Of a stretch of DNA of 64,000 nucleotides, positions 36,846 to 45,904 are shown piece by piece. The position numbers and the translations under genes are program-made. The stretch covers positions 744,001 through 808,000 of the forward strand of contig NZ_SPPK01000002.1 in NCBI RefSeq assembly GCF_004569505.1. Direction: 5' to 3'. Origin of the DNA: Dysgonomonas mossii (GTDB lineage Bacteria > Bacteroidota > Bacteroidia > Bacteroidales > Dysgonomonadaceae). The notes under the pieces were generated by a model. That model did no database searches, was not told where the DNA came from, and saw only the letters and a list, made by a program, of their open reading frames with translations. The stretch's first letter is position 1; the number at the start of each line of letters is the position of its first letter.

Positions 36846-37748
36846 ATGATGCAAATAAAACATGGCTTTCAGGGACAATGGAGCATAATACTACCATACT
36901 TTATTGTCGATAGAATGGGTAAGAATCCGATGATGAATGATTTGTATTTTCATTCGTTAGGGTATTTTCCAAATGCAAAATATCATTATATAAACAGACC
37001 CGAGGGATGTCCCGAAAATATTCTTATATATTGTACCAAAGGTGGCGGATGGATCGAACTAGATGGAAAGATGCAGGCTGTAGGTGAGAATCAGTTTGTT
37101 ATATTACCTGCAAATAAAGCACATCGTTATGGTGCTAATGAGCTGAATTCATGGTCAATTTACTGGATACATTTCAAAGGTTATAAATCTGAGTTGTTCT
37201 CAAAAGTATATGGGCAGGTGATTTCTTTGGATTCGGAAAATACGCTGCGTATTGATGAACGTTTCAAATTGTTTGAGGATATTTATAATGTTTTACTCGA
37301 TTCTTATGATGATAGTGCACTACAATATGCAAATTCTGGATTGGCTTATTTTCTAGCCTCTATTTTATACGTGAAAAGATCCGGAGACCCTAAAACAGAA
37401 AATAAATACGGGACTTCTCTAATACATCTGGCAACGCACTATATGAATCAAAATATAGGAAATAAACTAAAGTTGTCTGATATTGCAAGGCACTTTGGAT
37501 ATTCTGTTTCTTATTTTTATCGTTTGTTTTACAGGAATATGGGGATTGCTCCGATGGAGTATTTCAATCAACTTAAAGTGCAACGATCTTGTTACTACTT
37601 GATCAATAGCACAATGAAAGTGAATCAGATATCCATCATGGTTGGTTTTGATGATCCTTATTACTATTCTCGTCTTTTTAAAAAGATGATGGGTGTATCA
37701 CCTGTAAGGTATCGGACTGTAAACAAGCAAGCTACTCAGCTTATTTAA
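36846..37748 (+). CDS. AraC-family transcriptional regulator
   Basis: 300 residues. Residues about 25-165 form a cupin sensor (ILIYCTKGGGWIELDGKM and FVILPANKAHRYGA), and residues about 200-295 the paired helix-turn-helix (LKLSDIARHFGYSVSYFYRLFYR and VNQISIMVGFDDPYYYSRLFKKMMGVSPVRYR). Both HTH units are complete, unlike the AraC gene at 10.1 kb. It is divergent from the Gfo/Idh gene (269 bases between the start codons), so control of the sugar genes is plausible. Its 3' end overlaps the convergent EEP-family gene by 8 bases. Two ATG codons are adjacent at the start; either could be used. Confidence 0.92.
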   Translation: MMQIKHGFQGQWSIILPYFIVDRMGKNPMMNDLYFHSLGYFPNAKYHYINRPEGCPENILIYCTKGGGWIELDGKMQAVGENQFVILPANKAHRYGANELNSWSIYWIHFKGYKSELFSKVYGQVISLDSENTLRIDERFKLFEDIYNVLLDSYDDSALQYANSGLAYFLASILYVKRSGDPKTENKYGTSLIHLATHYMNQNIGNKLKLSDIARHFGYSVSYFYRLFYRNMGIAPMEYFNQLKVQRSCYYLINSTMKVNQISIMVGFDDPYYYSRLFKKMMGVSPVRYRTVNKQATQLI

Positions 37749-38658
37749 GGATAAATGTGCTTAATACTGCTCTATGATCTGAAGGATAATTTTTAAACCG
37801 GATATCACTCAGTGGGCTTTCTTCTCCTACAATCTGAGAATTTTTCAACTTCATTTTTTCACCCGAGAAAAGGACAAAATCGATGCGGTCGAGAACTTCT
37901 TTATATGCAGAGGTTTCAGGCAGTGTTGTCCACGTGTGCCCCGGCTTTTTTACTTCATCGGGATAGAATGTTCGATACGAATCTTTCATGCCACCCTTTT
38001 CTGAAAATGCCTTTGTAGAAGGCCACTCAACTGCTGTTTTGCATAGTCCTGCATCAGCAGCTTTTTCCGTCCAGTCGAGATAAGAGGGCTCGTTGAAATC
38101 GCCTGTAAGAAATATCGGGTAATCCTCTTTCCGAACTTCTATTATATCGGCAATATTTGAGTCTACGGTGTTCTCTCTCGATTTGCTAGCGGAGGCTATA
38201 GCTTCTGCTGCAGAGTGGAGTATTGGGCCGCCACAATACTCTATGCCATTCAGTTGATAAGGCTCGTAAGGGCAATACATCAGATGAACATTGAACATCC
38301 AAACAAAATGGTCTTTATCGATCTTTATCTTTACTCCGTGATTGTTTGCCGAGGTATCTACAATCGGATATTTTGTCACGATGGTTCGTCCTTCGAAAAC
38401 GTATGAATGCCAGCCCAGGCTATCGGCAAGATGAACGGCTGTATTTTTCCCTTTGTGTGTTGATTCCTGAATGCCGATTATATCAGCTTGGCTTTCTACA
38501 AATACTTTTCCTGTTGCACCAATGGAAGAGCCTCCTCCGTGCCAGATATTAAAGCTCATGACCTTCAGTTCTATAGGAGCAACGGATTGTGCCTTGCTGT
38601 ATGGGAATACAATGAAAATAAAGAGTATAATTAATAGTGTTTTGTCGATAAATTTCAT
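37741..38658 (-). CDS. Exported endonuclease/exonuclease/phosphatase-family protein
   Basis: 305 residues with a signal peptide (about 1-24, ending YSKAQS). The EEP fold (DNase I/inositol phosphatase-like) shows MSFNIWHGGG, IGIQES, LTGDFNEPSYLDW and SDHRAVLSTF, which hold the Asn, Glu, Asp-Asn and Asp-His catalytic residues. Exported EEP proteins cut phosphodiesters in nucleic acids, phospholipids or sugar phosphates; which one cannot be seen here. It overlaps the convergent AraC gene by 8 bases, and lies between two sugar-related genes. Confidence 0.9.
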   Translation of the reverse strand: MKFIDKTLLIILFIFIVFPYSKAQSVAPIELKVMSFNIWHGGGSSIGATGKVFVESQADIIGIQESTHKGKNTAVHLADSLGWHSYVFEGRTIVTKYPIVDTSANNHGVKIKIDKDHFVWMFNVHLMYCPYEPYQLNGIEYCGGPILHSAAEAIASASKSRENTVDSNIADIIEVRKEDYPIFLTGDFNEPSYLDWTEKAADAGLCKTAVEWPSTKAFSEKGGMKDSYRTFYPDEVKKPGHTWTTLPETSAYKEVLDRIDFVLFSGEKMKLKNSQIVGEESPLSDIRFKNYPSDHRAVLSTFILK

Positions 38659-38950
38659 TTGGAATTGGGCTTAGGTTAATAAATTGTTGAATGATTTTAA
38701 GTAAAACCAAATCAGGACGATTCAAAGGTATATAAAATTGCTTTCTTTCGGTATATTTTTAATGTATTTGTCATACTGAATGTTGATCACGGATCTCGAT
38801 AAGAGATTTCTCTTGATGTCCAAAGGGAAAAAGATACAAAAAAGAAAAGTCTGGAACTCGTCATAAAATAAATTGACTTTTGCTCGTATGCTCTGTTAGT
38901 TTATTATATTTGTGCTGTTTTAGATCTAAACTATTAGAAATAACTATATA

Positions 38951-40114
38951 ATGGAAGCAAAAGCTAGCAGTCGTCTTTTATCTCTCGATGTTTTGAGGGG
39001 TATCACCATCGCCGGAATGATACTTGTTAACAACCCCGGATCATGGGGGCATATATATGCACCGTTAAGACATGCCGAGTGGAATGGATTAACTCCCACA
39101 GACCTTATCTTTCCGTTTTTCATGTTCATTATGGGTATTTCTACCTTTATCTCGTTACGGAAATTCAACTTTGAGTTTTCTGTGCCCACGCTAAGAAAAA
39201 TACTGAAACGTACATTCGTTATATTTCTTATCGGTTTAGGTCTATCATGGCTGGGTGTTTCATTTGGTACATACCATGGTTTAGCTGCCGATAATCTGGG
39301 ATTTTGGGAACGGTTGAGCAGATCCGTCACCAATTTTGAACATCTGCGTATTCTCGGTGTGATGCAACGCTTAGCGCTTACGTATGGCATAACATCTCTG
39401 ATAGCAATATTTCTAAAACATAAGTATATACCGTATATAATTGCAGTCGGTCTGGTCGGTTATTTCTTGCTTTTACTTTTCGGAAACGGTTTTGCCACGG
39501 AAGGGTACAATATCCTTGCAGTGACAGATCAGAGTATTCTGGGACTGAATCATATGTACACAGAGTTCGGGCTCGATCCTGAAGGTATTTTAAGTACAAT
39601 CCCTGCTGTGTGTCATGTGTTGATCGGTTTTTATTGTGGAAAAATACTGATGGAAACAAAAGATAATCAACAAAGGATGCTTCACCTGTTTATTATAGGT
39701 GCTATACTTACCTTTTCTGGCTTTCTGTTGAGTTACGGCTGTCCTATAAATAAGAAGATCTGGTCTCCGACATTTGTTCTGACTACATGTGGATTGGGTG
39801 CTACCTTCTTATCGCTGCTTATATGGATCATCGATGTGAAGGGGTATAAGAAGTGGTCGGTATTTTTCGAATCGTTTGGGGTGAATCCTTTGTTTATATA
39901 TGTCCTAGCGGGCGTTATGGCAACTCTTGCAGACGGAATACATTTCAGCAGCAATGAGGCAACGACTAATCCGAAATCTTATTTATATAACGATCTGTTG
40001 CAACCAGTATTTGGCGATTATTTTGGATCCTTGCTTTTTGCACTAATTTTTGTTTTTGTCGCATGGCTGGTAGGGAATGTCTTGTATAAAAAACGTATAT
40101 ATATAAAGATATAG
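38951..40114 (+). CDS. NagX/HGSNAT-like membrane acyltransferase (DUF5009)
   Basis: 387 residues with about ten membrane helices. The start (SRLLSLDVLRGITIAGMILV, then NNPGSWGHIY) and TPTDLIFPFFMFIMGIS are the signature of the heparan-alpha-glucosaminide N-acetyltransferase/NagX family, also called DUF5009. In animals the family transfers acetyl groups from cytosolic acetyl-CoA to glucosamine on the other side of a membrane; the bacterial NagX group is tied to N-acetylglucosamine use. A catalytic-type His is seen near residue 36 (RHAEWNG). It stands alone, in the sugar-related part of the window. Confidence 0.88.
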   Translation: MEAKASSRLLSLDVLRGITIAGMILVNNPGSWGHIYAPLRHAEWNGLTPTDLIFPFFMFIMGISTFISLRKFNFEFSVPTLRKILKRTFVIFLIGLGLSWLGVSFGTYHGLAADNLGFWERLSRSVTNFEHLRILGVMQRLALTYGITSLIAIFLKHKYIPYIIAVGLVGYFLLLLFGNGFATEGYNILAVTDQSILGLNHMYTEFGLDPEGILSTIPAVCHVLIGFYCGKILMETKDNQQRMLHLFIIGAILTFSGFLLSYGCPINKKIWSPTFVLTTCGLGATFLSLLIWIIDVKGYKKWSVFFESFGVNPLFIYVLAGVMATLADGIHFSSNEATTNPKSYLYNDLLQPVFGDYFGSLLFALIFVFVAWLVGNVLYKKRIYIKI

Positions 40115-40157
40115 GCGTTTAATACAAACGATAGTTGTCTTTTAACTCAACTGTCTT

Positions 40158-40586
40158 TTAATCTGCATCTATTCTGTAAACATTTGTTTCACGGAGATTG
40201 AACCCTAATTTCTGGTATAGCTTGTTGGCTGCTATACGGCTTGGGCTCGAAGTGAGATTGATACTTGCTATATTCAGCTTTTTAGCAAAGTCGATAACGT
40301 GCAATAGCATCTTTTCGCCAATAGATTGCCCTCTGGCATGTTGGTCTACAATAACGTCTTCTATCCAGGCTCTTGTTCCCGATGGTATCTTTACGATTAC
40401 TAAGGTGATTGTTCCCACTATCTGAGGATTGGAGGCGATAAAAATATATTTGTTTTTATCATTAACGATATGGCTTAAGTCCTCCATCTGAGGAGCTTTT
40501 AAATGTGGAGCAAGCTGTGGCATCAGTCGGGAGAAGGCTGACACTATTTCGGGGGTTACTTCTTTTATTTGTTTTATTTCTACCAT
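40158..40586 (-). CDS. GNAT-family N-acetyltransferase
   Basis: 142 residues, cytosolic. The acetyl-CoA loop is DQHARGQSIGEKML (about 87-100, the R/Q-x-x-G-x-G/A variant), and the fold continues with INLTSSPSRIAANKLYQKLGF, both usual for GNAT proteins. The acceptor (an amine on a small molecule or protein) cannot be deduced. It is convergent with the NagX-like gene. Confidence 0.9.
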   Translation of the reverse strand: MVEIKQIKEVTPEIVSAFSRLMPQLAPHLKAPQMEDLSHIVNDKNKYIFIASNPQIVGTITLVIVKIPSGTRAWIEDVIVDQHARGQSIGEKMLLHVIDFAKKLNIASINLTSSPSRIAANKLYQKLGFNLRETNVYRIDAD

Positions 40587-41051
40587 CTCTATTTAAGCAT
40601 TAAATTCTAAAAAAGGAATTCTTGTCGCATTCGCTCTCATCTATTTTTTTTACCACAGAGTAAAAAGAGTAACACAGAGTTTTTTTACAATACAACATTA
40701 ATTTTTACTAATTACTTGAGTTGTATTGCAAATATAGCATCTTTATTTTTTAATGCTAAAATTGTCTATTATAAAGGGTCTTTGACATATTATGATTCGT
40801 ACACTTGGGTGTATGATAATGCACCAAAAGGTAACAGTAAAAATATAGTGAAAAGTGTTACTTTTGTTACTTTTTTGCTGTAACTTATATATAATTAGGT
40901 ATTTGTGCTTTTGAAAATATGTCACTTTATATATTTGGAGAACCGAAATTTCGATATTTAATACTAGCGCAACGGATTAACAAAGAAAATTCTTATTTTG
41001 CAGCTCGAATAAGCAATTTTGAACTTTTGTTGAAATATAGAAAGAAATAAA
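40587..41051. other. Intergenic upstream of tag
   Basis: Holds two direct CACAGAGT units (40654-40661 and 40673-40680) of a type common between genes, and copy C of the TGTTAC hairpin (40827-40875). TTATTTTG near 40992 could be the -7 box for tag. No credible gene was seen. Confidence 0.4.
40827..40875 (+). repeat. Dispersed TGTTAC hairpin, copy C
   Basis: AAAGGTAACA (40827-40836) pairs with TGTTACTTTT (40856-40865) over 10 positions with one G-U, leaving a 19-base loop. The 20-base motif is 40856-40875, 176 bases before tag. Confidence 0.6.
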
Positions 41052-41600
41052 ATGAGCTATTGTGATTATATAAAAGGGCTTACCCACGGAGAAAAAGATC
41101 AGCATAGGACGTATCATGACAACCATTATGGTTTTCCTATTGAGGATGACAATGAGCTTTTCGAGCGTTTGGTGCTTGAAATCAATCAGGCAGGGCTAAG
41201 TTGGGAAACAATATTAAATAAGCAATCCGGCTTCAGGAATGCTTATAATAACTTTGATATCGCCACCGTGGCAAGCTATGGTGATGAAGAGCGAACCCGA
41301 TTGCTCAATGATGCAGGTATAATAAGAAACCGACTGAAAATAGATGCGGCTATACACAATGCGAATGTGATTCTACTGTTGCAAAAAGAGTTCGGCTCTT
41401 TCAAAGGTTGGTTAGATTTGCATCACCCCAAAACAAAAGAAGAGTGGGTGAAGCTTTTCAAGAAGACATTTAAATTTACAGGAGGAGAAATTGTAAATGA
41501 ATTTCTGATGAGTACGGGTTATTTACCGGGAGCTCATGATGAAGACTGTCCGATATTTTGTGAGATAGGAAAGCATAATCCCAAGTGGATGGAAAAGTAG
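41052..41600 (+). CDS. tag: DNA-3-methyladenine glycosylase I
   Basis: 182-residue base-excision-repair enzyme removing 3-methyladenine from alkylated DNA. The helix-hairpin-helix-type fold shows the family start (MSYCDYIKG), YHDNHYGFP, LFERLVLEINQAGLSWETIL and the C-terminal HDEDCPIFCEIG. The zinc ligands expected of Tag (a Cys near residue 4, a His near 18-25, and a C-terminal His and Cys) are all available. The enzyme has its usual length. It stands alone and is convergent with the M56 gene. Confidence 0.95.
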   Translation: MSYCDYIKGLTHGEKDQHRTYHDNHYGFPIEDDNELFERLVLEINQAGLSWETILNKQSGFRNAYNNFDIATVASYGDEERTRLLNDAGIIRNRLKIDAAIHNANVILLLQKEFGSFKGWLDLHHPKTKEEWVKLFKKTFKFTGGEIVNEFLMSTGYLPGAHDEDCPIFCEIGKHNPKWMEK

Positions 41601-41616
41601 ACTAGTTATTAGGATA

Positions 41617-43047
41617 CTACTTCTTCAATGTTATTTTTATAACATCTTTATTCCCATACGCAGAAGCAGTGTCCTTATTCTTAAGCACTTCCACTGATTC
41701 TATATTGTTTGGGTCGAGTGAGTCCATATCTTTTTTCGAAGATTCTTTTCCATCTATTAGTATTAATAGTTGATCCGGCAAATTATTTGATTTTTCGCTT
41801 TTCTTTGTCGATGGCAAAATGGATATAGTACCCTTTTTGTTTCCCAAATTATTGTTTGTTACAACAAGAGAGTCGGATATATGAGTGTTGCGCTTTTTCT
41901 TTGTGGTTATTAATATAGCACCTCCTCTGGCATCATTACCAAAGTGGTCTGTTGCTGTTTTGTCTTTTAATACAGATATACTTTCTATCTCATCAGGGCT
42001 AAGATCTTTTATACCATCTTGCGACTTTATCCCATCTATAATATATAGAGGTTGTAGCTCTTCGGCATTCGTAAAAGTGACTTTTTCTTTCAATTCTACT
42101 TTTATACTGTCCTTAGCTCTTAATACAAGGATCTCAGGCTTGTCAGGGTTTCCCTCTTTCTTTATCGGCATCATTGTATTTTCTATCGGTTGTACGATGT
42201 AATTGGGCACAGCCGAAAGCCATATAAATACTCCGAATACAGGAACAATAGTAAGGGCAGAGATTCGCTTCCAAGGCGAGCTTTTTTCTTTACGTAGCAT
42301 ATTTAGCCGGTTGATCGGTTTATGATCGTTGAATGAGCTGGTAAAAGAAAATACCTGCCCCTGAAATCGTTGGTTGATAAGTACTGCCTGATATATTGCC
42401 GGAGAAACACCCGATTCTATAACAGCTTTATCTGCCAGAAACTCGTGGTTTTCCTTTAGTAGATGTACATAAAACCAAGATAAAGGATTGAACCATTGTA
42501 TAAGCAATATACACTCGCTGCACAGGAGGTCTAGCCAATGTCTCTGATTGATATGCATGATTTCATGCTGTAAAATTAACTCTTTTTCTGTTTTGGAAAG
42601 GCTCTGAGTATTTAGTAATACATAGTTTAAGACGGAAAATGGAGATTTGATATGATTGCTTTCTATTATATTAATATTGTCTTTTTTCGCATGTGTACCA
42701 TTTTTTACAAGCATGCGAAGCTTTCTGTATGCCATAACATTTCTGCCTGATACAATAAAGAAGCCTGTGAGATATACGATAAAGAGGATTGTCCATATAT
42801 CCGGCGATTGTGATTTGACGGTATAGGCTGTTTCTGACATCGTCCTTTCCACTGTCATTACTGCGGGAACGAATACATCGTAAGTATAACGGAAAGCCGG
42901 TATTATGAATGACATTATAAAGCCCGATACTAAGAATATTCTATTGAATCTATAGAAGGTAGTAGGGCGGAGGAAGATAATATATACGATGAGGAATATG
43001 CTTAGGCATATACCCGATTTGACAATATATAAAAGAAAAGCTTCCAT
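41617..43047 (-). CDS. M56 (BlaR1-like) metallopeptidase fused to TonB-plug-like repeats
   Basis: 476 residues. Four membrane helices (about 5-25, 35-55, 85-105 and 272-292) frame a zinc peptidase domain with HEIMH at 161-165, the site used by BlaR1/MecR1 sensors to cut their repressors. Outside the last helix, in place of a penicillin-binding sensor, there are two copies of a SusC/TonB-plug-like unit (about 332-385, with IDGI, IESISVLKD and GGAILITTKK; about 424-476, with IDGKES, IESVEVLKN and VIKITLKK). The BlaI-type repressor gene ends two bases before this one. The trigger is unknown, but the plug-like part should sense something in the periplasm. Confidence 0.88.
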   Translation of the reverse strand: MEAFLLYIVKSGICLSIFLIVYIIFLRPTTFYRFNRIFLVSGFIMSFIIPAFRYTYDVFVPAVMTVERTMSETAYTVKSQSPDIWTILFIVYLTGFFIVSGRNVMAYRKLRMLVKNGTHAKKDNINIIESNHIKSPFSVLNYVLLNTQSLSKTEKELILQHEIMHINQRHWLDLLCSECILLIQWFNPLSWFYVHLLKENHEFLADKAVIESGVSPAIYQAVLINQRFQGQVFSFTSSFNDHKPINRLNMLRKEKSSPWKRISALTIVPVFGVFIWLSAVPNYIVQPIENTMMPIKKEGNPDKPEILVLRAKDSIKVELKEKVTFTNAEELQPLYIIDGIKSQDGIKDLSPDEIESISVLKDKTATDHFGNDARGGAILITTKKKRNTHISDSLVVTNNNLGNKKGTISILPSTKKSEKSNNLPDQLLILIDGKESSKKDMDSLDPNNIESVEVLKNKDTASAYGNKDVIKITLKK

Positions 43048-43049
43048 CG

Positions 43050-43430
43050 TTATTCAGGGTTAGTATCTTTTTCTTCGAGAGTTTCACGTGTTTCTTTCAG
43101 AAGCTTATCCATCTCTTCTATACTGAGATTGGTTTCTTTAGCAAAGAATGAAACCATGGAGGAAAAAGAGCCGTTGAAATAGTTCTTAACGAAGCCAAAC
43201 AATTGCTTTTTAGAATAATCTTCTTTTGTTACAACTGCTTTATAGATATTTGATCGACCTTCGCTACGATGTTCTACAAAGTTTTTATTTTCGAGAATGC
43301 TGAGTATTGTAGCGATGGTAGTCCGTGCAGGTTTGTTTTCGTCAAACTTTTTTAATATATCCTGAACAGTACCTTCTTCCATTGTCCAAAGGATCTGCAT
43401 TATTTGTTCTTCGGCTTTCGTTAGTTGCAT
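43050..43430 (-). CDS. BlaI/MecI/CopY-family repressor
   Basis: 126 residues. Winged helix of the penicillinase-repressor family (about 1-75, LTKAEEQIMQILWTMEEGTV and TTIATILSILENKNFVEHR), then a helical dimer region (about 80-126). In bla/mec systems the partner M56 protein cleaves the repressor; here the M56 gene starts 2 bases downstream, so the pair is very likely a sensor-repressor unit. No beta-lactamase lies near. The target genes are unknown. Confidence 0.92.
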   Translation of the reverse strand: MQLTKAEEQIMQILWTMEEGTVQDILKKFDENKPARTTIATILSILENKNFVEHRSEGRSNIYKAVVTKEDYSKKQLFGFVKNYFNGSFSSMVSFFAKETNLSIEEMDKLLKETRETLEEKDTNPE

Positions 43431-43511
43431 GATATAAAAAATTATATAGGCTATAAATATACGTCTATTTATTTAGACTGTTGAGCGTTTGTGATTAAAA
43501 AATCATAAAAT

Positions 43512-43544
43512 AAAAAAGGAGCTACTAATCAGTAACTCCCTTTT
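43512..43544 (-). terminator. Terminator of fba
   Basis: GGAG(c)TACT (43518-43526) pairs with AGTA(a)CTCC (43531-43539), one internal mismatch, 4-base loop; T-rich on the minus strand past the left arm. Confidence 0.75.
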
Positions 43545-43564
43545 CAGATTATATAAAAGTCTTT

Positions 43565-44563
43565 TTATTCAGCTTTTCCTGCACTACCTAACACAGCTTC
43601 AATTTTGTGTTTGTATAGTTTCTTCATATTGTCGCGAGCTGGTCCAAGATATTTACGTGGGTCAAACTCAGCAGGTTTAGTAGCAAATACTTCACGAACA
43701 GCAGCAGTCAAAGCAAGACGGCTGTCAGAGTCGATATTGATTTTGCAAACAGCTGATTTCGCAGCTCTACGAAGTTGTTCTTCTGGGATACCGATTGCAT
43801 CTTTAAGTGCACCACCATATTTGTTGATAGTTGCTACTTCTTCTTGAGGAACTGAAGACGCTCCGTGAAGAACGATAGGGAATCCAGGAAGTTCTTTTTC
43901 GATAGCTTCAAGGATATCGAAACGCAATGGAGGTGGAACTAAATGACCGTTCTCATCTCTTGTACATTGTTCAGGAGTAAATTTGTTTGCTCCGTGAGAA
44001 GTACCGATAGAGATAGCCAAAGAGTCGCAACCTGTTCTTGTAGCAAAGTCTACTACTTCTTCAGGTCTTGTATAAGTATGGTGTTCTGCAACAACTTCGT
44101 CTTCCACACCTGCTAGTACTCCAAGTTCGCCTTCAACTGTTACACCAAACTGATGTGCATATTCTACAACTTTCTTGGTTAGAGCAATGTTTTCTTCGTA
44201 TGGAAGGTGAGAACCGTCGATCATTACAGAAGAGAATCCTGAATCTATACAGTCTTTACATGTTTCGAAAGTATCGCCGTGGTCTAAGTGAAGCACGATT
44301 TGTGGTTTTTCCCAACCTAGACTTTTAGCATATTCTACAGCACCCTGTAGCATATAACGTAATAAAATAGGGTTAGCATATTGACGAGCACCTTTTGATG
44401 CTTGAACAATTACCGGAGATTTTGTTTCAGCAGCAGCTTGAACGATAGCCTGCAATTGTTCCATGTTGTTTACATTGAAAGCAGGGATAGCATATCCTCC
44501 TTTTACAGCTTTTGCAAACATCTCTTTAGTGTTTACTAATCCTAGGTCTTTATAACTTACCAT
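43565..44563 (-). CDS. fba: Class II fructose-bisphosphate aldolase
   Basis: 332 residues, cytosolic, zinc-dependent. It splits fructose-1,6-bisphosphate into dihydroxyacetone phosphate and glyceraldehyde-3-phosphate. The zinc-site histidines are in LHLDHGDT (near 93), SIGTSHGANKF (near 192) and VLHGASSVP (near 233); AVCKINIDSDSR carries a phosphate site. Normal length. It has its own terminator at 43512 and a TACTTTTG -7 box at 44674-44681 on the reverse strand. Together with the PPi-phosphofructokinase at 32 kb it supplies consecutive glycolytic steps. Confidence 0.96.
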   Translation of the reverse strand: MVSYKDLGLVNTKEMFAKAVKGGYAIPAFNVNNMEQLQAIVQAAAETKSPVIVQASKGARQYANPILLRYMLQGAVEYAKSLGWEKPQIVLHLDHGDTFETCKDCIDSGFSSVMIDGSHLPYEENIALTKKVVEYAHQFGVTVEGELGVLAGVEDEVVAEHHTYTRPEEVVDFATRTGCDSLAISIGTSHGANKFTPEQCTRDENGHLVPPPLRFDILEAIEKELPGFPIVLHGASSVPQEEVATINKYGGALKDAIGIPEEQLRRAAKSAVCKINIDSDSRLALTAAVREVFATKPAEFDPRKYLGPARDNMKKLYKHKIEAVLGSAGKAE

Positions 44564-44733
44564 TGTTGTTAAATTTATTATTATATAATGTATATTTATT
44601 GAAATTCATGCCTTTTTGCTATCCAAGGTGTACAAATATCGTTAATTCGTGTTGTCACCTATAGATTACTATGCAAAAGTAACAAAAAATAGTGATAAAA
44701 GATTTCAAAATAGTATAAAATAACCTTTTAGGT

Positions 44734-45639
44734 TTATTTCCATAAAGGAGTCGGATATTCACCTTTTTCTACTAACTTTTGAAGCTTTCCTACTACTCCA
44801 TCTCTATCTTCAGCATATGTCACACCAAACCACTTGGATGGAGTATCCAATACCTTAACGTCTGCTGTTTTGTTCAAAATCAAATGATCTACTAACAGCG
44901 GGATAAAGTACTCGGCTTTGTGGTTTCCTTCATTTGCTTCTAAGAACTTAACAAAGTACTTGTCAGAATGTTCGAAATAGTCGGGAGTGAAGCCCCACAT
45001 ATTCATCGAAACGGGAGCATTTTCAGGTAATTCGAACCAATAGTTTTCTGCATCTTTGTACTGAATTACACCGTCTTTGCGCTCGATGTGGGTACGTTCT
45101 ACGATGCTCGATAGAAAATGATTGTTATCTGTTTCGCAAACACCTCTAGCTACAGCCCCACTTTCCGACAAGGTATTGCTTAAACGGTATCCGACCATGC
45201 AATAATGGTTTTCAGTTCCGGTCATTGCTATTAATTGTTTTGCTAGTATTTCATAGCTTTCGCGTCCATAGAAGTCATCAGCGTTGATTACAGCAAAAGG
45301 TTCGTGTATAACCTCCTTAGCCATCATCACAGCATGATTTGTACCCCAAGGCTTTTGTCTGTCGGGATGTAGTGTAAAACCCTCAGGTAGGTTGTCCAAT
45401 TCCTGATATACTACTTCTACCGGTATATGCTTTTCGTATTTGGATATAATCTTTTCACGAAATTCTTTATCAAATGATTTTCTGATAACAAAAACTATCT
45501 TTCCAAATCCAGCTCTAAGAGCATCGTAGATCGAATAGTCCATAATGGTTTCGCCATTGGGACCAAGACCGTCAAGTTGTTTCAATCCGCCATAACGGCT
45601 TCCCATGCCGGCAGCAAGTACGTACAAGGTTGGTTTCAT
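44734..45639 (-). CDS. Sugar-1-phosphate nucleotidyltransferase family protein
   Basis: 301 residues, cytosolic. The N-terminal nucleotide loop LAAGMGSRYGGLKQLDGLGP and the metal motif INADDFYG near residue 118 identify the NTP_transferase family, which joins a sugar-1-phosphate to a nucleotide. There is no C-terminal left-handed helix, so it is not GlmU-like; the substrate sugar is unknown. Relatives exist in many Bacteroidetes without a set role. It lies 170 bases upstream of fba on the same strand, which may or may not be one transcript. Confidence 0.88.
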   Translation of the reverse strand: MKPTLYVLAAGMGSRYGGLKQLDGLGPNGETIMDYSIYDALRAGFGKIVFVIRKSFDKEFREKIISKYEKHIPVEVVYQELDNLPEGFTLHPDRQKPWGTNHAVMMAKEVIHEPFAVINADDFYGRESYEILAKQLIAMTGTENHYCMVGYRLSNTLSESGAVARGVCETDNNHFLSSIVERTHIERKDGVIQYKDAENYWFELPENAPVSMNMWGFTPDYFEHSDKYFVKFLEANEGNHKAEYFIPLLVDHLILNKTADVKVLDTPSKWFGVTYAEDRDGVVGKLQKLVEKGEYPTPLWK

Positions 45640-45904
45640 AAGTATATTGTTTTTCGATTAGTAATTTTCAGGCGCAAAGATAGTTTATTTATAGATTAAT
45701 AAGAATAGTGATACGATATATTCTATTCACATTTGTTGTGTAATCTTATCTGTGTCTTTGCTTTATTCTCTCAGAAAAGATTTGTAGAAGATCATCTGAT
45801 TATTGATTGAATGCAGAAACGGAATGGAATTCTTAATGATAACTTAATGATTTTTTATAAGTTTGCGTACTTCGCTTCCGACCTAAAAAAAGGTTAAGAT
45901 TTGC
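45640..45904. other. Intergenic left of the IS remnant
   Basis: No gene, hairpin or tRNA was seen between the nucleotidyltransferase start and the left insertion-sequence remnant. Confidence 0.4.

Noticed and set aside
40654..40680. Two CACAGAGT direct repeats.
   Set aside because: Short, only two units, and of a type often seen between genes without function.
40743..40925. A 60-residue minus-strand frame.
   Set aside because: Low complexity, overlaps the TGTTAC repeat, no start signals.
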